A DNA stretch of 64,000 nt from Berghia stephanieae (Eukaryota; Mollusca; Gastropoda; Nudibranchia; Aeolidiidae): positions 35,380,682 through 35,444,681 of the forward strand of contig CM067454.1 in NCBI GenBank assembly GCA_034508935.3. Reading direction: 5' to 3'. The stretch's first letter is position 1. Every line of letters starts with the position of its first letter. The position numbers were made by a program, and so were the translations under genes. This document shows positions 1 to 10,022 of the stretch, in pieces. The notes under the pieces are model-generated. The model was not told the DNA's origin. It ran no database searches and saw only the letters and a program-made list of their open reading frames with translations.

Positions 1-190
1 GGTTTGAAACGAATATTTTTGTGTTCGCGGATAGCTCACACGGTAGAGCCACGCTCTCATCTGCCAGGCGGAGTTGTCGTACCAATAAGGTCGCAGGTTC
101 AAACCCCACCACCGCCGCGAAAAAAAATATTTTATTCTCTATTGTCTTCTGGCACTTTTCTACTCACTTCATATCTTGTTGTAACTAACT
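1..190 (+). repeat. tRNA-headed SINE-like repeat, cut by window start
   Basis: A tRNA-like head lies at about 27-120. It has an A-box-like TAGCTCACACGGTAGAGC and a B-box GGTTCAAACCC. A 60-bp tail follows, ending TCATATCTTGTTG. The same unit recurs inverted at 500-675, and its tail alone recurs inverted at 896-947. The pol III boxes and multiple copies support a tRNA-derived non-autonomous retroposon. It is not a working tRNA, because the arms do not fold cleanly. Confidence 0.75.
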
Positions 191-284
191 ACTAATACGA
201 CTACACTCGGCGTTTCGGACTTAGGTCATCGTGACCTAGCCACTAACGAAAGAGTGAAAATGGAAAGGCTTCGTATGGGAACAA

Positions 285-327
285 AACAGACAATGGACGT
301 TTCGGGTACAAACCCTTCGTCAGCACA
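285..327 (-). ncRNA. candidate hammerhead ribozyme core of Penelope-like element
   Basis: Read on the minus strand this is CTGACGA, then a GGGT/ACCC stem with a 4-nt loop, then GAAAC and GTC. This is the conserved order of a hammerhead catalytic core (CUGANGA - helix II - GAAA). Hammerhead motifs are established in the terminal units of Penelope-like elements. Helix III would be minimal and helix I is weak here, so self-cleavage is an inference. Confidence 0.55.
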
Positions 328-489
328 ATAATACACAAATAAACGTGGAAAACAAATAAAATATAATGAAAAATAACTTGTATCGTCTGTACTCAATGGT
401 GGTTGCAGTATGAATGAAATGTTAGCGTGGCGTGGGTAGAGGATAGGGTGCCCCAGGGGGTTGATCTAATTGATAAGCAAAGGTCAGCG

Positions 490-961
490 TCAGGGAACAA
501 CAAGATATGAAGTGAATAGAAAAGTGCCAGAAGACAATAGAGAATAAAAATTTTTCGCGGCGGTGGTGGGGTTTGAACCTGCGACCTTATTGGTACGACA
601 ACTCCGCCTGGCAGGTGAGAGCGTGGCTCTACCGTGTGAGCTATCCACGAACACAAAAATATTCGTTTCAAACTCAAAGTCATTACTCGATCCCTCTCTC
701 ACCCACTTCTTGAGACCGCCGATTCGTTCGTACACCACCATCGCGAATAATTTTGACCAGCAGTTAAGCTTAATAGCCAATATTCTCAACACAAACATAT
801 AACATAGAAACGATTGAGACATTGAGTATGCTCCGGTGTATGGGGTGAATTTTTAATTCAGAAAAGTGAGTGGAGCAGGCACTTATGTTGGTAACAACAA
901 GATATGAAGTGAGTAGAGAAGTGCCAGAAGACAATAGAGAATAAAAAATTTTCAGGGAACA
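490..961 (-). mobile_element. Composite SINE-like insertion with terminal direct repeats and target duplication
   Basis: A 452-bp insertion (500-951) is flanked by the 10-bp duplication TCAGGGAACA at 490-499 and 952-961. The uninterrupted target sequence is preserved at about 10590. The insertion contains an inverted tRNA-like head (about 557-648). A repeat of about 52 bp stands in the same orientation at both ends (498-549 and 896-947). About 220 bp of otherwise unique sequence (680-895) lies between. The layout resembles a SINE dimer or a TRIM-like element. No protein is encoded. Confidence 0.7.
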
Positions 962-997
962 GAACTTTCAGACTATAATGGAAGATAAAAGACATAT

Positions 998-999
<2 letters not shown>

Positions 1000-1092
<93 letters not shown>
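1000..1092. repeat. (TAG)n microsatellite
   Basis: About 31 uninterrupted TAG units lie between the inverted 5' unit and the plus-strand Penelope-like element. The complementary (CTA)n stands next to the same element family at 4735-4800 and 10400-10545. This suggests either a tail sequence or a target preference of the family. Confidence 0.95.
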
Positions 1093-1093
<1 letters not shown>

Positions 1094-1687
1094 ACTGTTT
1101 TGTTCCCATACGAAGCCTTTCCATTTTCACTCTTTCGTTAGTATTTTACGATCACCGGCTTCAGGCAGCCCTTACCGTTTTCTACTTTTCCGTTTTGATT
1201 CATATGAGTTTTTTCGTTGATTCACTTGAATTATACTTCTGCTGCCATACCGTGTTTTTGGACCGTCCCCATCAGTGTTACCTAGTACTTTACGTAGGTA
1301 TAGTGTTTATTTCTGTTTTATTTGTACTGCTATATGTTGCACTTTTTAAATATACTTTTCAGTTTATCAATCTAGTTTTATCCAACATTGCACTATCATC
1401 ACCTTTTCATTACTCTCATATTTATATATTTATTTACACTCTTCTCCCCTACCAGTCTACCTCTTTTAGCACACTAACCCCCCCCCCCCCCCCCCTCTCC
1501 TTATCATTTACATCTCAGCATTATTTTTCACCACACCCACGTTTTCAACCACTACCTCTCTCTTACCACACCTCTCAGTCTATCCCTCCCTTCCTTTCTC
1601 TCATTCACTCGCCTCTCCGGTTTACCTATACTTATTGATTACCTTACTCATCCTTTTAGCCTTTCGCCCTCTTTCCCTATTTTCACC

Positions 1688-2389
1688 ATGCCTCATACAT
1701 CTCCCAAGCAACTCTTGCGCTCTTCCTTACGGGACATTCGTACGTTTCTTTCCTCTTTCCCTATCCACCTATCTCAAGTAGGCTACACTCTCGCCCACGC
1801 CACCCTCTATGAAACTCGAGCTAGCAGCCACTTGAATTTCTTAATGTACTGCCTTAGGAAACGCACGGCCCCTAAAGGATTCGTTTCACATTTCCACCCT
1901 TCTTTAGGCTCTCTAACCTCATCCCAGTTCTCCCAGCTTCTGGAATTAGAATCCAAGTGTGCCATGCAACGACTTAGACTTACTACAGACATCCTTCGCA
2001 AACAGATATCCAAATTAACACACACCATCGACACATCCTCCACATGCTTGAGGCATCGTACTTATCATAATCATTTACTTTACAAAGCCATTAGGTTATT
2101 CATACATTTATGTAATCAACATTACCATGCATGCTTAAATTATGTCAAAACCAGTAAATTAGATGCTCTCTTTCCTAACAGAATTACACATCTTGACGAT
2201 AACCTCCCTTCCCATTCGGCAACACTCCCATCGGTGGATTCACCCATTGAACCTTCCTCTGGCCCCACTGCTCTTAATGGCACCATAACCAGCCAGTCAC
2301 CATTGGTGGTTTGGGAGTCCCTCCAACAGCCGGGGACCAGTCTGGAAGCGATCAATTCACCCCACCCACCAGCGAACCCACCCACGTGA
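1688..2389 (+). CDS. Penelope-like element N-terminal region
   Basis: This is a 233-residue reading frame just upstream of the reverse transcriptase frame of the same element. It is His/Leu/Ser-rich. A patch around residues 55-110 (APKGF, then FHPSL, then a long amphipathic Leu/Arg-rich helix) resembles the helical N-terminal domain that precedes the reverse transcriptase core in Penelope-like proteins. The last 60 residues are Pro/Ser-rich and probably a linker. It is unlikely to be a host gene, since its position and strand match the element. The domain assignment is from memory of the family. Confidence 0.55.
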   Translation: MPHTSPKQLLRSSLRDIRTFLSSFPIHLSQVGYTLAHATLYETRASSHLNFLMYCLRKRTAPKGFVSHFHPSLGSLTSSQFSQLLELESKCAMQRLRLTTDILRKQISKLTHTIDTSSTCLRHRTYHNHLLYKAIRLFIHLCNQHYHACLNYVKTSKLDALFPNRITHLDDNLPSHSATLPSVDSPIEPSSGPTALNGTITSQSPLVVWESLQQPGTSLEAINSPHPPANPPT

Positions 2390-2468
2390 TGGATAATGTT
2401 GGAGCTATCCCCCCCAGTAGGAACCACAACAACCACCGGCTGGTGGTTTCTGTCCCCCGACCATCCAG

Positions 2469-4664
2469 TTGAACAGTGCAGAGGAATCGGTCTTAAGGAA
2501 AGGTCTCAAGTTCATCCCACTGCGAAGAACGTCCGACCAGTCCCGCATTGAGTCGGATGTACGTCGCTTCGTGCGTATTTTACGCTTGAAGTATCACTTC
2601 AAAGATGATGAACGTGACCATGACTATGACCGTGACCCTGAGGATCCGTTTGCCGCTTTCTCACGACGTAAAAGAAACTGGACTCCTAGTCCTGGCAAGT
2701 CCCCTACACTCGACCTGTTTATCCAGACTTGTCTTAGACAGATAGAGGCACTACGACCCACACCTATCAAGAGGTCTAACCTCACCCGTCTTGAATGGGC
2801 TGCCGTACGATCACTTAGATCACGTCGTGATATAGTGATCAAAGCGGCTGATAAAGGAGGGGCCGTAGTTGTTTGGGACGCTGAGCTCTATAGAGCTGAG
2901 GGCCACAGGCAATTGAGTGACCAGATATTTTATGAGAAAGTGACTTCGGACCCAACACTTGCTAACAACACCAGAGTCCACCAGACAATCCAGTCTTTGG
3001 TATCGCGGGGAGAATTACCTAGTAGAGCAGAGGTCCTTAAACACGACCCCAGCGACCTAGGTAATCCATGTTTTTACATGCTCCCTAAGATACACAAGAT
3101 CCGGGAATTGTCTGACACTCCACCTGGAAGGCCGATTGTGTCGGCTATCTCGTGCCCCACTGAGAAGGTATCGCAGTTCCTCGATGCGGTATTTCAACGT
3201 GTAGTTCCCACCCTGCCATCGTATATCAAGGACACTAACCATGCTCTTGGTGTCATTGACGAAATTCGATTCCAGGATGAACGTCCACGGCTAATTTTCA
3301 CCATGGATGTGAAGGCACTGTACACATCCATACCGCATCCTGACGGACTGCGTGCCATCAGGCATTTCGTCGACCGCCATCCATTACCAGGGATTTCCAG
3401 CAACAGCATTGTGAGGCTCACCGAACTTGTGCTTACACTCAACACTTTTGAGTTCAATGATGTATTTTTCCATCAGATCTCAGGTGTTGCGATGGGCACC
3501 AAGATGGGTCCCTCATATGCTAACCTCTTCATGGGCTACCTTGAGGAAACCTTCTTCCATCAGTACAGTGGACCTGCCCCCGAGCTGTTCAAAAGGTACA
3601 TTGACGACTGTTTCGGCATTACGTCATTGACCCACAGCCAGTTGAAAGGGTTCATCCTAGCGATGGACTCCTTCCACCCGTCCATAGAGTACACTTATGA
3701 GATTTCAACCTCTGAGGTGAACTTTTTGGACATCAAGGCTGTATTGACCAGCACGGGAGTACGGACCACTGTACACTACAAGGAAACGGACAGTCACAGC
3801 TACCTGCTCTATCGGTCATCCCATCCGGTGAAGTGCAAAGACTCCATCCCATTCAGTCAGATACTCCGCTTGCGGAGACTCTGTCTAGAAGATGATGAAT
3901 TTGCGCTTCAACGTGATCGCATGCTCGATTTTTTTAGGGCACGGGAATATCCCGAAAGGGTTTTGCTTAAGGCTGTCCGGAAAGCCAGCCTCGTGTCGAG
4001 AGAAGCAGCAATGAGGCCTCGCAATGCCAGGAAGCAGGAGACACAGCGTCCCATTTTAGTCCTCACGCATCACCCCCATGCCGATCAAGTGAGGAACATC
4101 CTATTGCAGAACTATGGGATCCTCCAGGCGGGCGAAGACACCCACAGAGTTTTCTCAGAACCCCCGTTGGTAGCATATCGACGGGATCGTAACCTGAGGG
4201 ATCTCCTTGTCAGAAGCCGCCTGGAACCCATACCTAGGGATGGACCTAAAGCCAGATCGTGTATGCGACCCCGATGCAAGACTTGTGGGCACCTGTGGGA
4301 GTATGACAGAGTCAGCTTTCCAGACAAGATTTGGGACATCAGTCGGCCGTTTACTTGCACTGACCGTAATCTAGTCTATGCGATTACGTGCTCCCTGTGT
4401 GGGATTGCTTACGTTGGTGAGACCGGAAAGAGGCTGGGTGACAGATTCGTGCAGCACTTGCGTGACATATCGAACTGTGCAGACACAGCAGTGGCCAGAC
4501 ACTTCAATCTGCCAGACCACTGCGATGTACAGTGTGTGCGTGTGTGTGTGCTCAGTTTTTGCCATTCGGACACTTCCGCCCGTCGACGTAGGGAAACTCA
4601 CCTGATCAAGTTGTTGGGAACGCTGACTCCACGCGGACTCAACACCAGGATTGACCACCACTAG
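2469..4664 (+). CDS. Penelope-like reverse transcriptase / GIY-YIG endonuclease
   Basis: This is a 731-residue frame. Near the start is VLRKGLKFIP, a typical Penelope-like N-terminal motif. The reverse transcriptase follows, with the KAADKGGAVVV region (about residue 120), the fingers/palm motif GRPIVSAISCPT (about 220) and catalytic YIDD at 377-380. A Cys-rich linker (CMRPRCKTCGH) lies near 598-609. The GIY-YIG nuclease follows, with LVYAITC (635-641), AYVGETG (647-653), an Arg-rich helix (GDRFVQHLRD) and the late catalytic Glu context RRRETHLI. Established knowledge: such enzymes nick DNA and copy the element RNA into the genome. The first codon is uncertain because the frame is open back to 2421. 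The protein belongs to the element, not the host. Confidence 0.9.
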   Translation: MNSAEESVLRKGLKFIPLRRTSDQSRIESDVRRFVRILRLKYHFKDDERDHDYDRDPEDPFAAFSRRKRNWTPSPGKSPTLDLFIQTCLRQIEALRPTPIKRSNLTRLEWAAVRSLRSRRDIVIKAADKGGAVVVWDAELYRAEGHRQLSDQIFYEKVTSDPTLANNTRVHQTIQSLVSRGELPSRAEVLKHDPSDLGNPCFYMLPKIHKIRELSDTPPGRPIVSAISCPTEKVSQFLDAVFQRVVPTLPSYIKDTNHALGVIDEIRFQDERPRLIFTMDVKALYTSIPHPDGLRAIRHFVDRHPLPGISSNSIVRLTELVLTLNTFEFNDVFFHQISGVAMGTKMGPSYANLFMGYLEETFFHQYSGPAPELFKRYIDDCFGITSLTHSQLKGFILAMDSFHPSIEYTYEISTSEVNFLDIKAVLTSTGVRTTVHYKETDSHSYLLYRSSHPVKCKDSIPFSQILRLRRLCLEDDEFALQRDRMLDFFRAREYPERVLLKAVRKASLVSREAAMRPRNARKQETQRPILVLTHHPHADQVRNILLQNYGILQAGEDTHRVFSEPPLVAYRRDRNLRDLLVRSRLEPIPRDGPKARSCMRPRCKTCGHLWEYDRVSFPDKIWDISRPFTCTDRNLVYAITCSLCGIAYVGETGKRLGDRFVQHLRDISNCADTAVARHFNLPDHCDVQCVRVCVLSFCHSDTSARRRRETHLIKLLGTLTPRGLNTRIDHH

Positions 4665-4689
4665 ATGTCAACGTCACCCATATTCATCA

Positions 4690-4755
4690 CCACTGCTGCT
4701 CTCACTTCTGCCACTACAGCTACTGCTGCTGCTACTACTACTACTTCTACTACTT

Positions 4756-4786
<31 letters not shown>

Positions 4787-4829
4787 TAGTACTGTTCATA
4801 CTACTAAAAGTACAACTCTACCTACCTAC

Positions 4830-4904
<75 letters not shown>

Positions 4905-4935
4905 GCTAGCTAGCTAGCTAGCTAGCTATCTATCT
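4690..4935. repeat. (CTA)n, (CTAT)n and (CTAG)n microsatellites
   Basis: Just after the stop codon of the Penelope-like frame the sequence becomes CTA-rich (4725-4800). It then turns into a clean CTAT tract (about 4828-4903) and a GCTA tract (about 4904-4928). Reading frames here are artefacts of the repeat. Confidence 0.95.
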
Positions 4936-4969
4936 ACTGATTATCCACCGATTCATAGTCATCTACTAG

Positions 4970-5290
4970 TGCCGCGCTGAGGACCGGACCGAGGACCGGT
5001 CCCACGGTCTTTTAGCTGTGAACCGTGGTCTGGTCCCAAAGAGGAAGACCGCCGGCGGTCCTCACTTCTTATCACCTTTCAACGGTCTGGCGCCATACTA
5101 CTTCCCCAGCGATTCGTTGCCTCGGTCCTTTGCCTATCTTCCACCAATCACCACCCATCCCACTTAATTAATCGCACCCACCCCCCTTTGCCATACACTA
5201 AACGACACAGACGACCATAGAGGCAGACGACCACCTCCCTCCACTCCGCAAACCGCCCTTTCGTGTGTGAGATGGGGGGAACAGGAGGCG
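4970..5290. repeat. GGACCG-rich block, then plain non-coding DNA
   Basis: 4975-5060 carries closely spaced GGACCG/CGGTCC motifs, including CCGGACCGAGGACCGGTCC. Related blocks occur at 6195-6390. From 5060 to 5290 I see only non-coding, C-rich sequence. Confidence 0.5.
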
Positions 5291-5431
5291 CACGCCTTGG
5301 ACGATTCCATTATACGGGGTAAATTTCAAAATTTACTACACCATAATGATCGCAATGACAATGATCTATGATGAAGGCATGACCCCTCTTCTCTAATGGG
5401 TTATTGTTTGAAATGTATGTGACTACTAAAG

Positions 5432-5440
<9 letters not shown>
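5290..5440 (+). repeat. Direct repeat, left copy
   Basis: Roughly 140 bp beginning CGCCTTGGACGATTCCATTA and ending TGAAATGTATGTGACTACT. It recurs in the same orientation at 6020-6180 with substitutions and small indels. A (TG)n tract follows at 5432-5476. The two copies bracket the tRNA-like SINE at 5700. Confidence 0.7.
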
Positions 5441-5476
<36 letters not shown>

Positions 5477-5697
5477 TCAAACCTAGCAAGTTGCAAGTCT
5501 GATTTTTTGTTTTCTTTTGTCCATCTCTTGTCGCCACTCCTTTCTATCGCATTGTTGTCATTTAAAATAATACAATAATATTAAAATTTCGTTTGGTGTT
5601 TTAACTAATCAAATAATATGAGTTTCATTAGTTTCTTCCTTCCAAAAAAACCAGTTATAACGTCTGTATTTTTAAAAGGTCCAATAGAATATTTGGG

Positions 5698-5850
5698 GAC
5701 CCCGATAGCTCAGTTGATAGAGCACTCTCTTTATACGCAAAGGGCCAGAGATCGATCCCGGGTGCAGTCGAGTTTTTTTTCTGAATCCCTGTCTACTCAG
5801 CAGTGAATGGGTAGCTGGGTTTGTTAGATCTGGCGAAAAGTCACCATCGA
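5698..5850 (+). repeat. tRNA-derived SINE, family 2
   Basis: The A-box-like GATAGCTCAGTTGATAGAGC and B-box-like AGATCGATCCC are about 35 bp apart, as in a tRNA head. The tail (CAGTGAATGGGTAGCTGGGT, then a stretch with AGATCTGGCG) recurs dispersed at about 33838-33890, 44655-44712, 45365-45420, 50068-50120 and 51208-51235 in both orientations. It is a dispersed SINE, not a functional tRNA gene. Confidence 0.65.
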
Positions 5851-5945
5851 CCCCACTTATTACTTATTACTTATTACCGCATCCACCCCCTCTTATTATA
5901 ACTTCACGTCTCTCTCTTACTCTTCAATGCTCGCTGCCCTCTCAT

Positions 5946-5976
<31 letters not shown>

Positions 5977-6019
5977 GGTAGGAGTTGCGTGTGTGTATAA
6001 ACGCCACGAACAACTCGAT
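5851..6019. repeat. Low-complexity spacer with (TG)n and poly-G
   Basis: Contains TTATTACTTA repeats, a short (TG)n and a G run of about 18 at 5960-5978. No coding signal. Confidence 0.8.
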
Positions 6020-6400
6020 CAACGCCTTGGGTGATTCCATTATCTCCGTTAATGGGGATAAATTTCAAATTTTATTCACGCTAAATTATCGAAGTAACAA
6101 TGAAGTACTGTGATCAAATAAAGAAGGCATCACCCCTCTTCTCTAATTAGGTTACAATTTGAAATGAGTGTGACTACTCCGTGTGTTTTACTCCTGTAGA
6201 CCACGGTTTCATCGTGTAGCGGTCTTTAACGGTTCAAGAATGAACGATCCCATGGTCCCAAAGGTCAAAACGGTCTCTCAAGAATGTTCAATGTCGAAAA
6301 GGACCGCCGGTCCTAGGACCGGTCCTTGCGGTTTTCATTTCCCAGGGACCGTAGGACCGTGGTCCTTAAGCTTGCCAAGGACCGCCTCGCACTATCATCT
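6020..6400 (+). repeat. Direct repeat, right copy, followed by GGACCG-rich block
   Basis: 6020-6180 is the second copy of the 140-bp repeat at 5290. It runs into 6195-6390, which is dense in GGACCG/CGGTCC and can fold on itself repeatedly. The same order of repeat and GGACCG block suggests both belong to one unclassified repeat unit. Confidence 0.6.
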
Positions 6401-6504
6401 ACCTTCCTAGCTCTCTCTCATTGTGTCCAATCATCCACTTTTTCATCCATTAATATACATATAGACCCAGCTATCACTCGGCTGTTTACTCGCCCTCTCT
6501 CACC

Positions 6505-6512
6505 TCCCCTCC

Positions 6513-6582
<70 letters not shown>

Positions 6583-6640
6583 GTCCCCCCCCCCCTCCCT
6601 CTTTCTCCCTCCCCCCCTCTCTCTCTCTCTCTCTGATTCC
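6505..6640. repeat. (CT)n-rich low-complexity tract
   Basis: CT and CTTT repeats with C runs, directly upstream of the LINE. Open frames on both strands are artefacts. Confidence 0.95.
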
Positions 6641-6666
6641 CCCTCTCTACCGGTCCGCCTCAAACC

Positions 6667-9600
6667 CCCCCTCGTGGATCTTTACCTTGCAGTTGGTGAG
6701 GGGGCTTGAGGCACACGGGAGGGCAAAGGTGTAAATCCCGGTCGACCGTCACGAGACCATCCCGGGTATCGAGCCAACGAGCCACATGAGCTGCTCGCCC
6801 CGGTGTGTGACTAAATTTGATCCAAACCCGGTGCCCGAATAGCAGCCCTATCCCGGGCGCCACACTATTGTCCTTATGTCGAGTCCCAATCAGTCCCGTC
6901 AATGGCGAAGCGGTCTGCCGCCTAGCCAAATAATACCGCGTTCGTGTCGCCAGGGTCGTCGGCACGTCCGAGAAAAAAGCAAACGTCCCATGCATCAATC
7001 GATTCGCGGCCTGCCGATCGGAAAATGCGACGGCGGGGATGGCGAGCTGACGCGTATATTGTCCCTGAACGTCGAGAGCCAGAGTATGGCAAAAAATGAG
7101 CTTTTATCAAAGCTATTGGCCGTTCATTGCGTTGATATCCTCCTTTTACAGGAGACCCACCTTTATTCAGGCGCGCAATCTTCCGATTCCAGATCCCAGG
7201 CTATACGGTGGTCCAACGCGAGGACACCTCGAGGCTCAAAGGAGGGGTTAGCGTTTACGCTAAAGAGCCATCGAAGGTAAGGGTCATTGAGAGCGTAACG
7301 GACAGCAATGGGGTGAACCGAATTTCCGTGGAAGTAGGTGGACTGTGTTTGCATAATATATACAAACCACCTAGAGCGACTTGGACTACACCACCGGTAC
7401 CGGTGGTCAGCCATCCTTCCATCTGTCTGGGAGACTTTAATAGCCACCATCACGAATGGGGCTACCGAGACTGCAATGAGGCAGGAAGACAACTCCGCTC
7501 ATGGATGGACTGTAATGATCTACACCTAGTGTACGATCCTACAGCCAAGGGTACCTTCCGGGGTACCCGCCATAAGAAGGAGTATACTCCAGACCTCACC
7601 CTCGTAACGAAAGGCGCGAACGGTGAACCGCTGCAGGTGAAGCGGACAGTCCTCGGGGACTTCCCGCATAGCCAGCACAGGCCGGTTCTTGTCACAGCTG
7701 GGGTGACAATACCGAGGGTGCAGTCTCTCCCACTTTGCAGATGGAATTTCAGGAAGGCTGACTGGGAGGAATTCAGTTCCTATATCGAGCAGGTCTGCCC
7801 TGCCATTCCTCCCAAGTCCAAGAATATAACCAGATTTAGTAGGCTACTGGTTAAGAGCGCTCAACGCTCTATTCCACGGGGCAAACGGAAATTCTACACC
7901 CCTTGCTGGACAGCAGAGTCGGAAGAGCTGTACCGAGAGTACCATCAGACCCAGTCCCAGGACACAGCCGATAGACTACTTCAGTCTCTGGCAGAGGGAA
8001 GGAAGCAACGGTGGCAGGAGACCGTGGAAAGTCTCGACTTTACACACTCCAGCCGCCACGCTTGGCGTTTGATAAAGAAATTGGACCCAGATCGGAATTT
8101 CGCGAAGGCTGCACCGGAATGCGAGGCAGACACAATTGCCAAGAATATTAAGAACCGTAGTAAGCGGGTCCCTAATCAGGCTTTTGAGCGCGGTGTCCGC
8201 AAGGCGTACCGTACGATTCTGGACTCGCTACCTGCGGAGGAGTCGGACTGGACGGCCCCGTTCAGTCCCCGAGAAGTGGGTGCAGCCATTAGCGAAGTAA
8301 AGAACGGCAAAGCAGCAGGGATAGATGGTGTATATCCCGATATGGTGACGCATCTGGGCCCCAGGGCACGGGCCTGGCTAGCAGAGGCAATGTCTGACAT
8401 CCTTGCAAATGGAAAGCTTCCACAAGTGTGGAAGCACGCGAAGATAGTTGCCATTCTGAAGCCAGGGAAGCCGGCGAAGGAGGCAGACAGTTACAGACCC
8501 ATATCGCTGCTGAGCTGTCTTTACAAATTGCTGGAGCGTGTTCTATTAAACCGATGGGGGCCGGTCCTAGACGCTGCCCTGCCACCTGAGCAGGCAGGCT
8601 TCAGGGAAGGGAGGTGCACCACGGAGCAGGTCATTGCCCTTACAGAGCATATTGAGCACGGGTTCGAGAGAAAACAGCAAACAGGTGCTGTGTTTATAGA
8701 CCTATCAGCGGCGTACGACATGGTCTGGTGCGATGGGTTAATGCTCAAACTTGCAAAAATCATAAGGTGCAAAAAGACCTTGAAGTTGTTCTCTTCGATC
8801 TTAGGGGAAAGGCAATTCCACGTCGCGCTGGGAGACGTCACGAGCAAAGTAAGGAAATTGAAGAATGGGGTCCCTCAGGGGTCGGAACTCGCGCCAATGT
8901 TGTTTAACGTTTACATTAGCTATATGCCGAACACTTCCTCCATGAGGCTGGGATACGCAGACGACTGGGCACTCGTTACTCAGAGTAAAGTGTGGACCCG
9001 TCTCGAGAGCGTACTCAGCGAGGACGTCACCAGACTCAAATCCTACTTTGACAAGTGGTACCTGAAGATGAACACTTCAAAAACCGTGGCCACCGCATTT
9101 CACTTATGCAGTGGTTGGCACACCCGTAAACTGAATGTCCTAGTCGGGGACCAGCCACTCCCATATGAGCCGCGTCCAAAATATCTAGGGGTGACGTTGG
9201 ATCGCAGCCTTACCTATCGGGTTCATCTCGAAGGGGTTGCCCGGAAGATAGAGAAGCGGAATAGTCTTCTGAGGAAGCTGGCGGGATCGACTTGGGGCGC
9301 TAGCCAAGCGCTCCTGAGAACATCCGCCCTGGCACTATGCTATTCCACCGCGGAGTATTGCGCTCCAGTGTGGGGTAGAAGCAGAAACGTTGAGAAGGTG
9401 GATGTAAAACTTCGCAAGTCGATGCACATAGTGTCGGGAACGCTAGCAACAACCCCTAGAGAATGGGGCCCGGTAATGGCAGCGATCCAGCCCCCCGATG
9501 TCCGGAGGGAGACCATTACGGGAAACTGGCTGAGTAAGATCAAAGAGAGAGGGAATGGGGATACCCCTCTCATGCGCATAATGAACGGTGCCCCCGTTTC

Positions 9601-10022
9601 GAGCCGAAATAAGTCCCGGCAACCCTTGTACGCAGAATCCCTGACTACGGACAGAGCTGCACATACGAGATGGAAGTCGGTTTGGACGAATTCAATCCCT
9701 CGTGGGGGCGGGGACCTACACTCCTCTAAGCTTGGTGAGAAGTTGCCAGGCTTTGATACCAGTAAGAGGAGACACTGGGTAGCTGCGAATCGGCTCCGGT
9801 CGAGGAGCTGCCTAACGGCCGGTGCGTTACATCAGTGGGGTCTAACTTCCTGTCCAATATGTCCACGCTGTGGGCAAGAACCCGAAACGGCAGAGCATCT
9901 AGTCGAAAGGTGTGTTGTGACGATGCTACCAGGCGGGTTCGCGACGGTGCACGAATGCGGAACGGACTTTGCTGATTGAGTCGATCGTCATAACATAATA
10001 GTGTGAACCATAAGAAGCTGCT
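6667..10022 (+). mobile_element. Jockey/I-group LINE with target-site duplication
   Basis: The element lies between two copies of GCCTCAAACC (6657-6666 and 10023-10032), a 10-bp target duplication typical of target-primed insertion. It has a 5' UTR of about 200 bp and one long EN-RT frame. The 3' end is very short and has no poly-A of its own. There is no gag-like first frame with zinc knuckles. Length and domain order suggest a nearly full-length copy broken by one frameshift in the endonuclease. Confidence 0.85.
6876..9979 (+). CDS. LINE endonuclease-reverse transcriptase (one frameshift)
   Basis: The AP-like endonuclease starts in one frame (ILSLNVESQS near 7060, LLLQETHL near 7142). It continues from about 7185-7208 in another frame (GGVSVYAKE, LGDFNSHHHEWG), so there is a single-base shift at about 7170-7190. 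The main frame, 7208-9979, is 923 residues. Its endonuclease ends with HSQHRPV, where many relatives have SDH. The reverse transcriptase follows with KPGKPAKEADSYRPISLL, FIDLSAAYDMV, GVPQGSELAPMLF and catalytic YADD (residues 583-586). Near the C-terminus is a Cys/His knuckle (CPRCGQEPETAEHLVERC), usual in Jockey/I-group proteins. No RNase H domain was recognised. Clade within the group is not resolved. Confidence 0.88.

Larger units (their letters stand above)
241..999 (-). mobile_element. Penelope-like element 5' unit (minus strand), interrupted by a SINE
   Basis: The reverse complement of 241-489 plus 962-999 matches 10545-10850 almost base for base. The matching stretch holds the hammerhead-like core and the segment leading into the Penelope-like element that starts at 1093. 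A 452-bp SINE-like insertion (500-951) splits it. It lies head to head with the plus-strand element, with only a (TAG)n tract between them. It carries no coding part and looks like a solo or truncated terminal unit. Confidence 0.75.
1093..4664 (+). mobile_element. Penelope-like retroelement with GIY-YIG endonuclease
   Basis: The left edge is the point where homology to the terminal unit at 10795-10880 starts abruptly after (TAG)n. The body holds a leader (1093-1687), an N-terminal reading frame (1688-2389), and a reverse transcriptase plus GIY-YIG reading frame (2469-4664), followed by a CTA-rich tail. A homopolymer run of about 24 C lies at 1480-1495 in the leader. Domain order and the Cys-rich linker before the nuclease fit the Penelope order, Neptune/Poseidon type. 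The long open main frame suggests a fairly young copy. It is nearly whole in coding content; I did not assess activity. Confidence 0.85.

Noticed and set aside
27-120. Functional tRNA gene
   Set aside because: A and B boxes are present, but the arms pair poorly and the same unit is dispersed as a repeat, so it is a SINE head. The same holds for 5700, 35330, 48478 and 49272.
858-1638. Poly-Ser, poly-Thr and poly-Val frames over (TAG)n
   Set aside because: Microsatellite translations; the downstream part is the leader of the Penelope-like element.
1093-4664. LTR retrotransposon or retrovirus
   Set aside because: The reverse transcriptase has Penelope-type motifs and a fused GIY-YIG nuclease; there is no protease, integrase, gag or paired LTR.
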